Assembly (NCBI RefSeq): GCF_900129095.1
Contig: NZ_FQVA01000004.1
Coordinates: 1 to 64,000, forward strand
Length of the DNA: 64,000 nucleotides
Direction: 5' to 3'
Source of the DNA: Microbulbifer donghaiensis
GTDB lineage: Bacteria; Pseudomonadota; Gammaproteobacteria; Pseudomonadales; Cellvibrionaceae
The position numbers and the translations under genes were made by a program. Every line of letters begins with the position of its first letter. Position 1 is the first letter of the stretch. The notes below the pieces were generated by a model. It was not told the origin of the DNA and did not search any database. It was given only the letters and a program-made list of their open reading frames with translations. Of this stretch, positions 55,423-64,000 are shown in pieces.

Positions 55423-56784
55423 TTGTTTTCTCTAGGTAGTGTTTCGGGAAGGCTGCTCAGCGCCGAGCGCCCAATCTGGCAGCAGAACCGCTTGCTGGAT
55501 GTCTCCCCCTCTCTGCAACTGTTCGGTTGCCTGGTCATACTGCTCAGCGCTTTTATCTGGCCGCTCGCCGACGATCAGGTGGGCCCTCTCAAGATACTGC
55601 TGGTACTGGTCACCGGCTGGGCCGTGTTTCGCCACGGCCGCCAGTTGCTCCGCTCGCCGGTGGCCTGGCTGTTCGGCGCCTCTGTCCTGATCCAGATTCT
55701 GACCTGGGTGGCGATACTGCAGGAGCACCCGGAATTCGCCGAGTCCTCGCCCAAGTTGCACCGCTTCGGCAATTGGTTTGCCTTCGCCGCCATCGCCTGC
55801 TGGCTCGGGGGCAGCGTCCGCAATACGCTGCTGCTGTGGTCGGTGGCGCTGGTGGCGCTGCTGCTCGCGCCCTGGGTGGTCGGCGGTGGCTTCGCCGAGT
55901 GGGCGGCCGGCGCCACCGGCCAGCGTATCGATTTCGGCCTGCACAATGCCCAGCACACGGCCCTGCTGTTCGGTACCGCGCTGCTCGGGCTTATCGTACT
56001 GGCCCCGCGACTGTTCCGCGCGGTGAAGCCGCTTTCGGTCTTTGGCTTCCTGTGGCTCGTGGCGGTCGCTATCTGCTTACTGGCGGTGCTCTATTCCCAG
56101 ACCCGCGGGGTTTGGCTGGGGCTCAGCCTGGCGGTGCTGTTTCTCGGCATTGCCGCTCTGCGTGCGGCGTTTATCCGCTGGGGGGCGAAGAGCTGGCCGC
56201 GACTGGCGGTGATCAGTGTCCTTTCCGTCGCCGCGCTGGTCGCTGTCGGGGCCAAGTTTGGCGGCATCATTGTCGAGCGGCTCGACTATGAGAGAGAGAC
56301 TATCGACGCGGTGATGGCGGGGGATTTCGACAGTGCGCCGTTTACCAGTACCGGTATCCGTTTGCATACCTGGATGGAGGCGCTGCCCTGGATACAGGAG
56401 CGGCCGCTGCTCGGCTGGGGTGGCAAGGGGCGCAGCCTGGTGATCGAGCAGTCGGCGACCATGCCGCAGCATCTCAAGGACTCCTTCGGGCACCTGCACA
56501 ACAGTTATCTGGATCTGCAGGTGAACAACGGCCTGCTGGGCAGCCTGCTGCTGCTGGCGTTGGTCGGCTGGCTATTGATAGGCAGTGTGAAGACCTGGCG
56601 GCGCGGTGAGTTGCCGGGAGACCTGCTGCTGTTTTTCCTGTGCTTTACCCTGTTCTGGCTGGTGATCAACTGTTTCGAGTCGTATCTGTTTTTTGCCAGC
56701 GGCAGCTATGTCTTCGGGCTGGTCTGTGCGGGTATCGCGACCCAGATACTGCGGGCGGATTTTCCCCGACAATCAGCTGAATAA
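55423..56784 (+). CDS. O-antigen ligase-like membrane protein (Wzy_C)
   Basis: The 453-residue protein has about ten to twelve membrane segments and a Wzy_C-type periplasmic loop (HTWMEALPWIQERPLLGWGG, then HLHNSYLDLQVNNGLLGSLL) with the conserved His. It probably joins polysaccharide to lipid A-core or polymerises it. It could equally be a Wzy polymerase or another ligase of this superfamily. The start is TTG 55423 with GGAG upstream. It opens the envelope gene group. Confidence 0.85.
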   Translation: MFSLGSVSGRLLSAERPIWQQNRLLDVSPSLQLFGCLVILLSAFIWPLADDQVGPLKILLVLVTGWAVFRHGRQLLRSPVAWLFGASVLIQILTWVAILQEHPEFAESSPKLHRFGNWFAFAAIACWLGGSVRNTLLLWSVALVALLLAPWVVGGGFAEWAAGATGQRIDFGLHNAQHTALLFGTALLGLIVLAPRLFRAVKPLSVFGFLWLVAVAICLLAVLYSQTRGVWLGLSLAVLFLGIAALRAAFIRWGAKSWPRLAVISVLSVAALVAVGAKFGGIIVERLDYERETIDAVMAGDFDSAPFTSTGIRLHTWMEALPWIQERPLLGWGGKGRSLVIEQSATMPQHLKDSFGHLHNSYLDLQVNNGLLGSLLLLALVGWLLIGSVKTWRRGELPGDLLLFFLCFTLFWLVINCFESYLFFASGSYVFGLVCAGIATQILRADFPRQSAE

Positions 56785-56790
56785 TTGTAT

Positions 56791-56837
56791 TCAGCAATAA
56801 AAAAGGGGCGCCGTTGGCGCCCCTTTTTTATTGCTGA
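56791..56837. terminator. Perfect palindromic bidirectional terminator
   Basis: The 22-base arms around GTT are perfectly complementary (core AAAAAAGGGGCGCC). They serve the convergent ligase and ugd genes. Confidence 0.95.
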
Positions 56838-56854
56838 GCAATTAGCTGTCCGGC

Positions 56855-58186
56855 TTATACGTGCGGGCGGCCGACACAGTAATAGTCGATACCGGCACGG
56901 GCCAGCTGCTTCGGTTCGTACAGGTTGCGACCGTCGAAAATCACCGGTGCTTTCAGGCCGCCGGTCACCGCCTTGATGTCGATCGCCTTGAACTGCTGCC
57001 ACTCGGTGGCGATGATCAGCGCCTCGGCGCCAGCCAGTGCGCTCTCCTTTGTACCGCACAATTGCAGGTCGTCGCGCACACCGTAAATGCGCTGGCACTC
57101 TTCCATCGCCTGCGGATCGAACGCCTGCACCTTTGCCCCGCGCGCCCACAGCTGTTCCATCAGCACGCGGCTCGGCGCTTCGCGCATATCGTCGGTATTG
57201 GGTTTGAAGGCGAGGCCCCACAGCGCGAAGGTCTTGCCGCTCAGGTCTTCGCCGAAGCGCGCGGTGATCTTGTCCACGAGGTAGTGTTTTTGCCGCTGGT
57301 TGCGCTCTTCCACTGAGGTCAGGATGCCCGGGGCGATGCCCAGCTTGCCGGCGGTGGTGATCAGCGCCTTGACGTCTTTCGGGAAACAGGAACCGCCGTA
57401 GCCGATGCCGGCGTAAATGAATTGATAGCCGATGCGCGGATCCGAGCCGATACCCTGGCGCACCTGCTCGATATCGGCGCCGACCAGATCGGCGATTTCC
57501 GCCATCTCGTTCATAAAGCTGATCTTGGTTGCCAGCATACAGTTGGCCGCGTACTTCGCCAGCTCGGCGCTGCGCACGTCCATGGCCATGATTTTTTCGT
57601 GATTGCGGTTGAAGGGCGCGTACAGCAGGCGCAGGGCTTCTTCCGCCTCCTTGCTGTCGGTGCCGACGATGATGCGATCCGGACGCATGCAGTCGGCGAC
57701 GGCGGAGCCCTCCTTCAGGAATTCCGGATTGGAAACCACGTTGAAAGTCAGGTCACTGGCGCCGCGCTTGTCGAGCTCGCCTCGGATGGTTTCCTGCACC
57801 TTGTCGGCGGTGCCGACGGGTACCGTCGACTTGTTGATGACGATTTTCGGCTCGCTCATATGTTCGGCGATGGTCCTGGCAACCGTCAGCACATGGCGCA
57901 GGTCCGCGGAGCCGTCCTCGTCGGGCGGCGTGCCCACAGCGATAAAGATAATTTCACCGTGCTCGACGCCGGTCTTGGCATCGGTGGTGAATTGCAGGTT
58001 CTCAGTGGCGAGGTTGCGCTCGACCAGCGGTTCCAGGCCCGGTTCGTAAATCGGTACCTGGCCCTGTTTCAGCGCCTCGATCTTGGCCTCATCGATATCG
58101 ATACAAAAGACTTTGTGGCCGGCTTCGGCCAGCACCGCTGCTTGAACCAGGCCGACATAGCCGGTGCCAAATACACTTACATTCAT
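56855..58186 (-). CDS. ugd: UDP-glucose 6-dehydrogenase
   Basis: Ugd makes UDP-glucuronate for envelope polysaccharides. The 443-residue NAD enzyme has the N-terminal Rossmann motif [16 protein letters not shown], the [13 protein letters not shown] and [15 protein letters not shown] segments, and the catalytic Cys267 in [17 protein letters not shown] terminator follows. Confidence 0.95.
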   Translation of the reverse strand: MNVSVFGTGYVGLVQAAVLAEAGHKVFCIDIDEAKIEALKQGQVPIYEPGLEPLVERNLATENLQFTTDAKTGVEHGEIIFIAVGTPPDEDGSADLRHVLTVARTIAEHMSEPKIVINKSTVPVGTADKVQETIRGELDKRGASDLTFNVVSNPEFLKEGSAVADCMRPDRIIVGTDSKEAEEALRLLYAPFNRNHEKIMAMDVRSAELAKYAANCMLATKISFMNEMAEIADLVGADIEQVRQGIGSDPRIGYQFIYAGIGYGGSCFPKDVKALITTAGKLGIAPGILTSVEERNQRQKHYLVDKITARFGEDLSGKTFALWGLAFKPNTDDMREAPSRVLMEQLWARGAKVQAFDPQAMEECQRIYGVRDDLQLCGTKESALAGAEALIIATEWQQFKAIDIKAVTGGLKAPVIFDGRNLYEPKQLARAGIDYYCVGRPHV

Positions 58187-58454
58187 TCGCGAGTCTCAAC
58201 TTCTGTCGATAAGGATAGGGGCGATCGGCCTGACACCGCGGCAAGGCCGCCGGCATTGTACCCGATAATAGTGCAGTGACTGGGATGGGAACTGTTCATC
58301 GGTGGCAGGACTATAGTGTCGCAGCGCCGGCGCCCCGAGCTTGCGCGGCAATTTCGCCGGGGCGGGCATTATACTGTGCCGGCCCGGCCCTTCAACAGCG
58401 AGGCTAAGCTGGGCTATGCTTCCCACCCTTTCCAATAGTTAGAGGCTATTTCCC

Positions 58455-59351
58455 TTGCAATTGACGGTCTGGCGCTTCCTCGACGGGAATCGAGCCCACG
58501 AGAAACAGAGCGCGGCGCTGCTGGAGGGGCTGCGCAGCACTTTTGCCGGGGCCGTGAAAGGCTTCGATATTCCCAGTTCGGTTTCGGCAGCGCAGCTGTG
58601 GCGCGGCGAGCCGCAGGAACTGCGCGACCTGCCAAAACCGGATCTGCTGATTGGCACCGGCCGCCGCAGTCGGCTGCCGATGCTGGCCGCCCGCCGCCAT
58701 TTCGGCGGCCGCGCGGTGGCGATCAACCTGCCGCTGTTGCCGTTTCGCTGGTTTGATTTCGCCATAGTGCCGGAGCACGATCGGCCGCCGCCGTTGCAAA
58801 ACGTTATCCTGAGCCAGGGAGCGCTGACCGAGCCGCTGCCGCAGGACAAGATGCAACCGGGACGGGGACTGATCCTGCTGGGCGGGCCCAGCAAGCACTT
58901 CGAGTGGGACGCGCCGTCCATTCGGCAACAGGTTCAGCGGTTGCTGGATGCACCGCTGGAGTGGCAAATATCGGACAGCCGGCGCACGCCGGCGGGCACG
59001 CTCGAGCAGTTTGCCGCGGCCAACGCACAGGTCGTCGACTGGCGCGATTGCCCGCCGGGCTGGGTGCAGGAGCAGATGGCCGCGGCGGAGCAGATCTGGG
59101 TCAGCGAGGACAGCATTTCCATGGTGTTCGAATCCCTGCAGAGCCGGGCGCGGGTCGGCATTATCCGCACCTCCAGCAGGGGGCGCGCAAACAAGGTGCG
59201 CGCCGCCGTACAGCGGTTGGTGGATCAGGGGGTGGTCACCGACCGGGTGGAGGATGTGGTCGCACCCTTGGAGCGCTCACGCGAGCCGCTCAACCAGTAC
59301 CTGGTCTGTGCGCGCGCGCTGCTGCACCGCTGCGGCCTGCCGGTTACCTGA
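58455..59351 (+). CDS. ELM1-family (glycosyltransferase-like) protein
   Basis: The 298-residue protein belongs to the ELM1 group of GT-B-like proteins found in bacterial LPS clusters: VWRFLDGNRAHEKQSAALLE, PDLLIGTGRRSRLPMLAARR, GLILLGGPSKHFEWD and the late WVSEDSISMVFESLQS. The bacterial proteins are thought to act in LPS core building. The start is TTG 58455 with AGAGG upstream; the region before it has a TATACT -10-like box near 58370. Confidence 0.82.
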   Translation: MQLTVWRFLDGNRAHEKQSAALLEGLRSTFAGAVKGFDIPSSVSAAQLWRGEPQELRDLPKPDLLIGTGRRSRLPMLAARRHFGGRAVAINLPLLPFRWFDFAIVPEHDRPPPLQNVILSQGALTEPLPQDKMQPGRGLILLGGPSKHFEWDAPSIRQQVQRLLDAPLEWQISDSRRTPAGTLEQFAAANAQVVDWRDCPPGWVQEQMAAAEQIWVSEDSISMVFESLQSRARVGIIRTSSRGRANKVRAAVQRLVDQGVVTDRVEDVVAPLERSREPLNQYLVCARALLHRCGLPVT

Positions 59352-59393
59352 CTCAGGGAGCTCATCCCCCGCTTTTGTATCGCGCAAAGTAAA

Positions 59394-60071
59394 TCAGCGC
59401 TGACGCTTCAGTCCGCGCGCTTCGAACTTGCGCCAGGGAATTTTTTTGTCGGAAATTTCCCAGTCCACACGCAGCCACATGCGCTCGATCCGTCGCTGGA
59501 TATAGCGCTCGGCAAAAAAGTCGGAAACTTCCGGCAGTGGCAGGAAGGCGGCGCTGCCGAGGCCGTCGATCAGATAGAGTTCCAGCTGTCCGCGTTCCTC
59601 GCGCAACACCAGGTTGTGGGCAATCAGGTTTTTGGTCAGCACTCCGTATTGCAGCAGCCAATCCGCGAAGCGCTGCAATGCCGCACGCACCTCGGTATCC
59701 AGGCCGTGCTTGTTCAGGTACTGGCGCAGGGTGGGGGCCGGCGCGCCGGTCTCATCCAGAATCATATCGGTGACCGCCGCGGGGCCGAGGCTCGTTTCCT
59801 GTATGCCATACCAGCGCGGCAGGTGCTGCCACAATCCCGCGGTATCGCGCTGCAGCGCACGCTGCGAATAGCCTTCCAGTTCGCGCAGGTTGTCGTCGAA
59901 ATATTCCTCGCCGCGCCAGCGCTTGTACCAGGGGGCGCGGCCGAGCAGTTCTGCTGTGCGCCCCGGGCGCATCACTTTGACACAGAGCTGTGGATTTTCC
60001 GGGTGGCGGTAACAGAAGCGGTTGCCGCCGCTGGCGAACGGCTCGCCGTGGCTCAGATCAATCACGCGCAT
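59394..60071 (-). CDS. YrbL-like LPS-associated kinase
   Basis: The 225-residue protein resembles YrbL/InaA-type kinases: an N-terminal glycine loop region (GEPFASGGNRFCYRHPENP, then LCVKVMRP with the kinase Lys) and the catalytic-loop-like LIAHNLVLREERGQ followed by LYLIDGLGS. Such kinases modify LPS or relate to PhoP regulation. It overlaps the upstream glycosyltransferase gene by 14 bases, so it is translationally coupled. Confidence 0.82.
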   Translation of the reverse strand: MRVIDLSHGEPFASGGNRFCYRHPENPQLCVKVMRPGRTAELLGRAPWYKRWRGEEYFDDNLRELEGYSQRALQRDTAGLWQHLPRWYGIQETSLGPAAVTDMILDETGAPAPTLRQYLNKHGLDTEVRAALQRFADWLLQYGVLTKNLIAHNLVLREERGQLELYLIDGLGSAAFLPLPEVSDFFAERYIQRRIERMWLRVDWEISDKKIPWRKFEARGLKRQR

Positions 60072-61191
60072 TCTCTCCCGCGCCGCCTTCGGCCAGCAGT
60101 GACTGGTAGATCTCGATGGTGTGCTGCGCCTGTTTTTCCAGGGTAAATTCCGCAGTCAGACTGGATCTCGCCGCCGGGGCGTCGAGCAGCGCGCAGACTT
60201 TTTGGAAAAGGGCTTCCTGGTTAGATTTTTCGACCAGCCCCTGGGGAAAGCAGGCGCGCAGGGACTCCGCCGGGCCGCCAATATCGTAACCGACCAGCGG
60301 CGTGCCGATCGCGGCGGCCTCGATGACCGTGCGGCCGAAGGGTTCGGGCCGCTTCGACAGGTTGAAGACCATGGCCGACTGCTTGTACCAGTAGCGGATA
60401 TCCGCGCGGTGGCCGACAAAACTTACGCGATCCTCGATGCCGCGATCGCGCACGCGCTGTTTCAACTCTTCCTCGTAGTGCGCCTTGTTCGGTTCGCTGC
60501 CGCCGAGAATGACGCCGTGAACATCGCCGTAGTCTCGCGAGAGACGCGCCATCAGGTCGATAAAATCCTCCTGGCCTTTCCAGCGCGTCAGGCGCCCGGG
60601 CAGCAGCAGCCAGCGCTTGTCGCGCAGCTGTGGAAAATCCTTGCAGGTGTTTTCCAGCCAGCCGGCCGGCAGCTGCAGTTCGGGATAAAATTCCTGCGTG
60701 TCCACACCGCGATAGACGATCTGCGGTGGGCGCTGCAAATCCTGCGGGTAATTCTGCAGCAGGTAGTCGCACACGCACTCGGAGATGGCGATCACCTGCT
60801 CGGTTTTTGCCATGATGGCGCTGTAGCGGTTGATCGAATAGAGTCCGTGCGCGGTGCTGACCAGCCTCGGGCGGCTGGCGGCGGGCATTTTTTTCCAGGC
60901 CAGGTAGGTGAGCCAGGCGGGCACACGGGAGCGCACATGCAGAATGTCCGCATCCAGTTCCATCAGCAGTTTGCGCAGTGGGCGAACCTGCCACAGGCTG
61001 GACAGGGATTTCTTGTGGATCGGCATCACAATATGCCGCGTGCCTTCGCGCTGCAGCTGTTCGACCATGCGGCCGCCACTGGAAATGACGATGGACTCGT
61101 GTCCGGCGGCTACCAGGGCGCGGGCAAAATCCACGGTGCCGCGCTCAACCCCGCCCGAATTCAAGGCGGGCAGCAGTTGCACTACCTTCAA
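60058..61191 (-). CDS. GT4-family glycosyltransferase
   Basis: The 377-residue GT-B enzyme opens MKVVQLLPALNSGGVERGTV, the acceptor-domain signature of GT4. It has LLPGRLTRWKGQEDFIDLMA and ends in the donor EX7E region NLSKRPEPFGRTVIEAAAIG. It probably adds a core or O-antigen sugar at the cytosolic membrane face. It is divergent from waaA and coupled with the kinase gene. Confidence 0.9.
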   Translation of the reverse strand: MKVVQLLPALNSGGVERGTVDFARALVAAGHESIVISSGGRMVEQLQREGTRHIVMPIHKKSLSSLWQVRPLRKLLMELDADILHVRSRVPAWLTYLAWKKMPAASRPRLVSTAHGLYSINRYSAIMAKTEQVIAISECVCDYLLQNYPQDLQRPPQIVYRGVDTQEFYPELQLPAGWLENTCKDFPQLRDKRWLLLPGRLTRWKGQEDFIDLMARLSRDYGDVHGVILGGSEPNKAHYEEELKQRVRDRGIEDRVSFVGHRADIRYWYKQSAMVFNLSKRPEPFGRTVIEAAAIGTPLVGYDIGGPAESLRACFPQGLVEKSNQEALFQKVCALLDAPAARSSLTAEFTLEKQAQHTIEIYQSLLAEGGAGENARD

Positions 61192-61351
61192 AGGCTCAAC
61201 TCCGATTGCAGAAGAGGAAATTTTCCCGTCGGTGATATGATGGGCCCGGACTCGGGCGGCCGGACAGGGCGCCCATTATAGGCAGCGGAGCCGCATCCCG
61301 TACAGGCGGCGGCTCTGCCATTAACTGATTGAGTTTTAGTCATACCCGTCG

Positions 61352-62641
61352 ATGCGCACACTGTATACCTGGTTATTTCGAGCCGCTATTCCCCTGGTCC
61401 TGCTGCGCCTCTGGTGGCGCGGCCGGGTGCAGCCGGAATACCGTGAGCGGTGGCGCGAGCGCATCGGTCGCGTGCCGGCGCGCGCCAGCCGCGCGCCGCT
61501 GGTGTGGGTGCACTCGGTTTCCGTCGGCGAGACGCTGGCGGCGGTACCGGTAATCGAGCAGCTGGCGGCGCGGCACCCGCACTGGCAGTGGCTGGTAACC
61601 ACCACCACACCGACCGGCTCCGAGCGCGTGCGCGCGGCACTGCGGCCGTTGCTCGGCGGCAGGCTGTTGCACTACTACCTGCCCTACGACCTGCCCGAGT
61701 GCCTGGCGCCCTTCCTCGACGCGCTGCGACCGGACATGCTGGTAATCATCGAGACGGAGCTGTGGCCGAATCTGCTCGCGGCCTGCAAGGCGCGCAATAT
61801 TCCCACGCTGCTGGCCAATGCGCGGCTCAGTGAGAAATCTGCGCGGGGTTACGGGCGTTTTTCGCGGCTGACCCGCGCCATGCTCGACAATCTGACCCGG
61901 GTCGTGGCCCAGTATTCCGCGGATGCCCAGCGTTTCGTGGCACTCGGCCTGCCACCGGAGCGCGTGGCTGCCAGCGGCAATATCAAGTTCGACCTGAATA
62001 TCGATCTGGGGCTCGAGAGTGAAGCCCAGGCGCTGGCGCACCAGTGGCGCGGCCGGACGGGGCGCAAAGTCTGGCTGGCGGCCAGTACCCACGCCGGCGA
62101 GGAAGAAATCGTCCTCGACGCCTTCGCGGAGTTGCGCAAGGATTTCGGCGATTTACTGCTGGTTCTCGTGCCCCGTCACCCACAGCGTTTCGACGGTATC
62201 GCGCGCTTGTGCCGCGAGCGCGGATACAAACTGCTGCGCCGCAGCGACGGCGGCCTGCCGGGGCCGGAACACCAGATATTGCTCGGCGACACCATGGGCG
62301 AACTGCTGCGCTTCTACGGCGCCTGCGACACGGCATTTGTCGGTGGCAGCCTGGTGCCGGTGGGCGGGCATAACATGATCGAACCGGCCGCCTGGGGTGT
62401 GCCGGTTGTTTGCGGCCCGCACCTGCACAATTTTGCCACGGTGGCGGAGCTGCTGCGCGCCGCGGGCGGTATGGCGGTGGTGAGTGACGCCGAGCAGCTG
62501 GCATCACAGCTCAAGGAGTGGCTCGGCAATGACAGCCGGCGGCGGCGTGTCGGCGAGTGCGGCCGTGCGGTGGCGGAGGAGAACAGCGGTGCCCTGCAGC
62601 GCCTGCTGAGTGAGATTGAGGAATTGGGCGAAGGGTTGTGA
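61352..62641 (+). CDS. waaA: 3-deoxy-D-manno-octulosonic acid transferase
   Basis: WaaA adds Kdo to lipid A, the first core step. The 429-residue protein has an N-terminal membrane anchor, catalytic Glu60 in VHSVSVGETLAAVPVI, VIIETELWPNLL, ASGNIKFDLN, and the donor region GGSLVPVGGHNMIEPAAWGV. This fits the 420–430 residues of the family. Confidence 0.95.
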   Translation: MRTLYTWLFRAAIPLVLLRLWWRGRVQPEYRERWRERIGRVPARASRAPLVWVHSVSVGETLAAVPVIEQLAARHPHWQWLVTTTTPTGSERVRAALRPLLGGRLLHYYLPYDLPECLAPFLDALRPDMLVIIETELWPNLLAACKARNIPTLLANARLSEKSARGYGRFSRLTRAMLDNLTRVVAQYSADAQRFVALGLPPERVAASGNIKFDLNIDLGLESEAQALAHQWRGRTGRKVWLAASTHAGEEEIVLDAFAELRKDFGDLLLVLVPRHPQRFDGIARLCRERGYKLLRRSDGGLPGPEHQILLGDTMGELLRFYGACDTAFVGGSLVPVGGHNMIEPAAWGVPVVCGPHLHNFATVAELLRAAGGMAVVSDAEQLASQLKEWLGNDSRRRRVGECGRAVAEENSGALQRLLSEIEELGEGL

Positions 62642-62649
62642 GGGGTATC

Positions 62650-62676
62650 GGCAGGCGGGTCGATGACCCACCTGCC
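62650..62676. other. Hairpin between waaA and tolC-like gene
   Basis: The 12-base arms GGCAGGCGGGTC and GACCCACCTGCC pair with one mismatch around GAT, in the 45-base convergent gap. There is no T-run on either side. Confidence 0.5.
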
Positions 62677-62686
62677 GTCGCGGTCG

Positions 62687-64000
62687 TTACTTGGACGCCG
62701 GTGCGACGAGGGCTTCGGCGACCCGGGCGATCGGCTGTGCCGGATTCAGCTTGGCTTCCAGCTGCTGCAGATCGTCCGGTGCCAGCAATCCTGCCACCCG
62801 CTTGAGGTTCAGGGTGTTGAGGATGTAGTCGTAAAGGGCGTTGGCGAAGTCAGTCTGGGACTGGAACAGCGTGCGCTGGGCCAGCAGTACGTCGACGATA
62901 TTGCGCGTGCCCACCTCGTAGCCGGCCTGGGTGGCGGCCAGGGCGCTCTGGGCGGATATCACCGCCTGCTGGCGCGCCTCCACGCGGGAAACATCGGTGA
63001 CCACCGCGCGGTGCAGGGTGCGCGTGTTCTGCACGGTATTGCGCTCCGCCAGGTTGCGCAGGTCCTCGGCCTGGAAGGCGAGGTTGCGCGCCTCGCGGCG
63101 GCTGGCGCTGAGGCGGCCGCCGGAATAGATCGGCACATTCAGAGTCAGCGCGGCGATTTTGGTTTCGCGATCTGTATCGATGGGCAGGGTGACCGGCGCC
63201 TCGCCCGGCACCGAGGTGTCGGCGTCGCCATCCTGGTAGTACTTCTGATAGCTCAGCGAACCGCTCAGGGTCGGCAAATGCTCGCTGGCGGCGGCGCGGG
63301 CGCCATAGCGGGCCGCATCGGCGGCCAGGCGCGCGGCCTTGAGGTCGAAATTGTTGGCCAGCGCGAAGTCGACCCAGGCGCTGCGCTCCACCGGCTCCGG
63401 TGGTGCCACATTGAAGTTTTCCGCTAGCGATGCGACGGAATCGTGGTACGTGCCCGTGAGTACAGACAGCGCATCGAAATTGCTCAGCAGGTTGTCCTGC
63501 GCGGTCAGCCGTCGCGCCACGGAGTTGTCGTAGGCCGCCTGGGAATCGTAGACGTCGGTGATGGCGGTAAGTCCCACCTCGAAGCGCTGCTGGGTCTGTT
63601 CCAGCTGCTTGGCCAGGGCTTCCTCTTCGGCGCGGGCGGCTTCCAGTACGTCGTAGGCGCGCAGTACGTCGAAGTAGGCAGTGGCCACACGCAGCATCAT
63701 TTCCTGCTGGTTGGCGCTGAATTCAGCCACGGCCTGGTCCGTTGCCTTTTTGCCCTGCTGGTAGCCAAACCAGGCCGGCAGGTCGAAGATGGCCTGGTCG
63801 AGGCGCGCGGAGTAGACGCGCTCATCCGTATCGGAGTCCGTACGGTTGGGCGTGGCAATGACCTGATCCGCAATGAAGGTGTAGCTGAACTGCGTTGCAT
63901 CGGAACGGGTACGGCTGGCTTCGGCACTGCCGTTGATCTGTGGCAACAGCGCCGAGCGACCGAGGTTCTTGGCTTCCAGGCCGGCATGGTAGGCGGCGCG
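62687..64000 (-). CDS. tolC: TolC-family outer membrane protein (5' end outside window)
   Basis: The reading frame stays open to the last base, so the N-terminus and signal are missing; at least 437 residues are present. It shows the TolC pattern: an early AKNLGRSALLPQINGSAE, repeated long helices with AAYDNSVARRL and YEVGTRNIVDVLLAQRTLFQ, and the final LYDYILNTLNLKRVAG. It forms the outer-membrane channel for efflux pumps and type I secretion. It is convergent with waaA. Confidence 0.92.
   Translation of the reverse strand, partial: RAAYHAGLEAKNLGRSALLPQINGSAEASRTRSDATQFSYTFIADQVIATPNRTDSDTDERVYSARLDQAIFDLPAWFGYQQGKKATDQAVAEFSANQQEMMLRVATAYFDVLRAYDVLEAARAEEEALAKQLEQTQQRFEVGLTAITDVYDSQAAYDNSVARRLTAQDNLLSNFDALSVLTGTYHDSVASLAENFNVAPPEPVERSAWVDFALANNFDLKAARLAADAARYGARAAASEHLPTLSGSLSYQKYYQDGDADTSVPGEAPVTLPIDTDRETKIAALTLNVPIYSGGRLSASRREARNLAFQAEDLRNLAERNTVQNTRTLHRAVVTDVSRVEARQQAVISAQSALAATQAGYEVGTRNIVDVLLAQRTLFQSQTDFANALYDYILNTLNLKRVAGLLAPDDLQQLEAKLNPAQPIARVAEALVAPASK

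Overview
The window is GC-rich, almost entirely coding, and made of conserved gammaproteobacterial chromosome blocks. I see no insertion sequence, prophage, CRISPR array, rRNA or tRNA. Gene order (zapA–6S RNA–fau beside ygfB–pepP–ubiH–ubiI; rpiA/ilvA; ptsP–rppH–HAD phosphatase; lgt–thyA–folA; argE–argA; Pit–DUF47; glnE–ilvE; an LPS cluster) resembles Pseudomonas and, more so, marine Cellvibrionales-type bacteria. A relative of Microbulbifer is my best guess. This is inference from gene content, not from a database search.

Layout. 0–3 kb: AraC-type regulator, a small winged-helix protein, a DUF4168 secreted protein and a lysozyme-like lipoprotein. 3–6 kb: divergent rpiA and ilvA, then a 45-residue membrane peptide. 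6–12 kb: fau, 6S RNA, zapA and a coiled-coil protein on the minus strand, divergent from ygfB–pepP–ubiH–ubiI. 12–16 kb: GlpG-type rhomboid, CNNM/CBS transporter, small secreted ORF, CBS protein, 2OG-Fe(II) oxygenase. 16.6–18.3 kb: gcvT and gcvH. 18.3–24.3 kb: lipoprotein, ptsP, rppH, HAD phosphatase, imelysin-like lipoprotein. 24.4–30 kb: a peptidoglycan cluster with MepK and three consecutive YcbB-type L,D-transpeptidases. 30–33.5 kb: NRDE/TANGO2 protein, lgt, thyA, folA. 33.7–39.8 kb: a TonB2-like energising operon (DUF3450, TtpC-like, ExbB, ExbD, TonB, TPR) and a second, separate TonB. 40–49 kb: ilvD, argA, argE, DMT transporter, DUF6314, PhzF, Pit transporter and DUF47. 49–55 kb: an orphan GspE-family ATPase, glnE, ilvE. 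55–64 kb: envelope polysaccharide genes (O-antigen ligase-like, ugd, ELM1-like, YrbL-like kinase, GT4, waaA), ending in a tolC-family gene cut by the window edge.

The most unusual signals are structural. At the 3' ends of rpiA, ptsP and the NRDE gene, the last codons and the stop codon are tandemly repeated 2–4 times; in rpiA and ptsP the repeats stay in frame, giving serial stop codons. A ~114-bp hairpin repeat occurs in opposite orientations at both ends of a ~40-kb segment. A 156-bp palindromic element separates argE from argA. Other points are the triple L,D-transpeptidase array, one member of which has a long Asn/Tyr/Ser/Arg-rich insert, a basic N-terminal extension on RppH, and a TonB operon with codon usage typical of very high expression.
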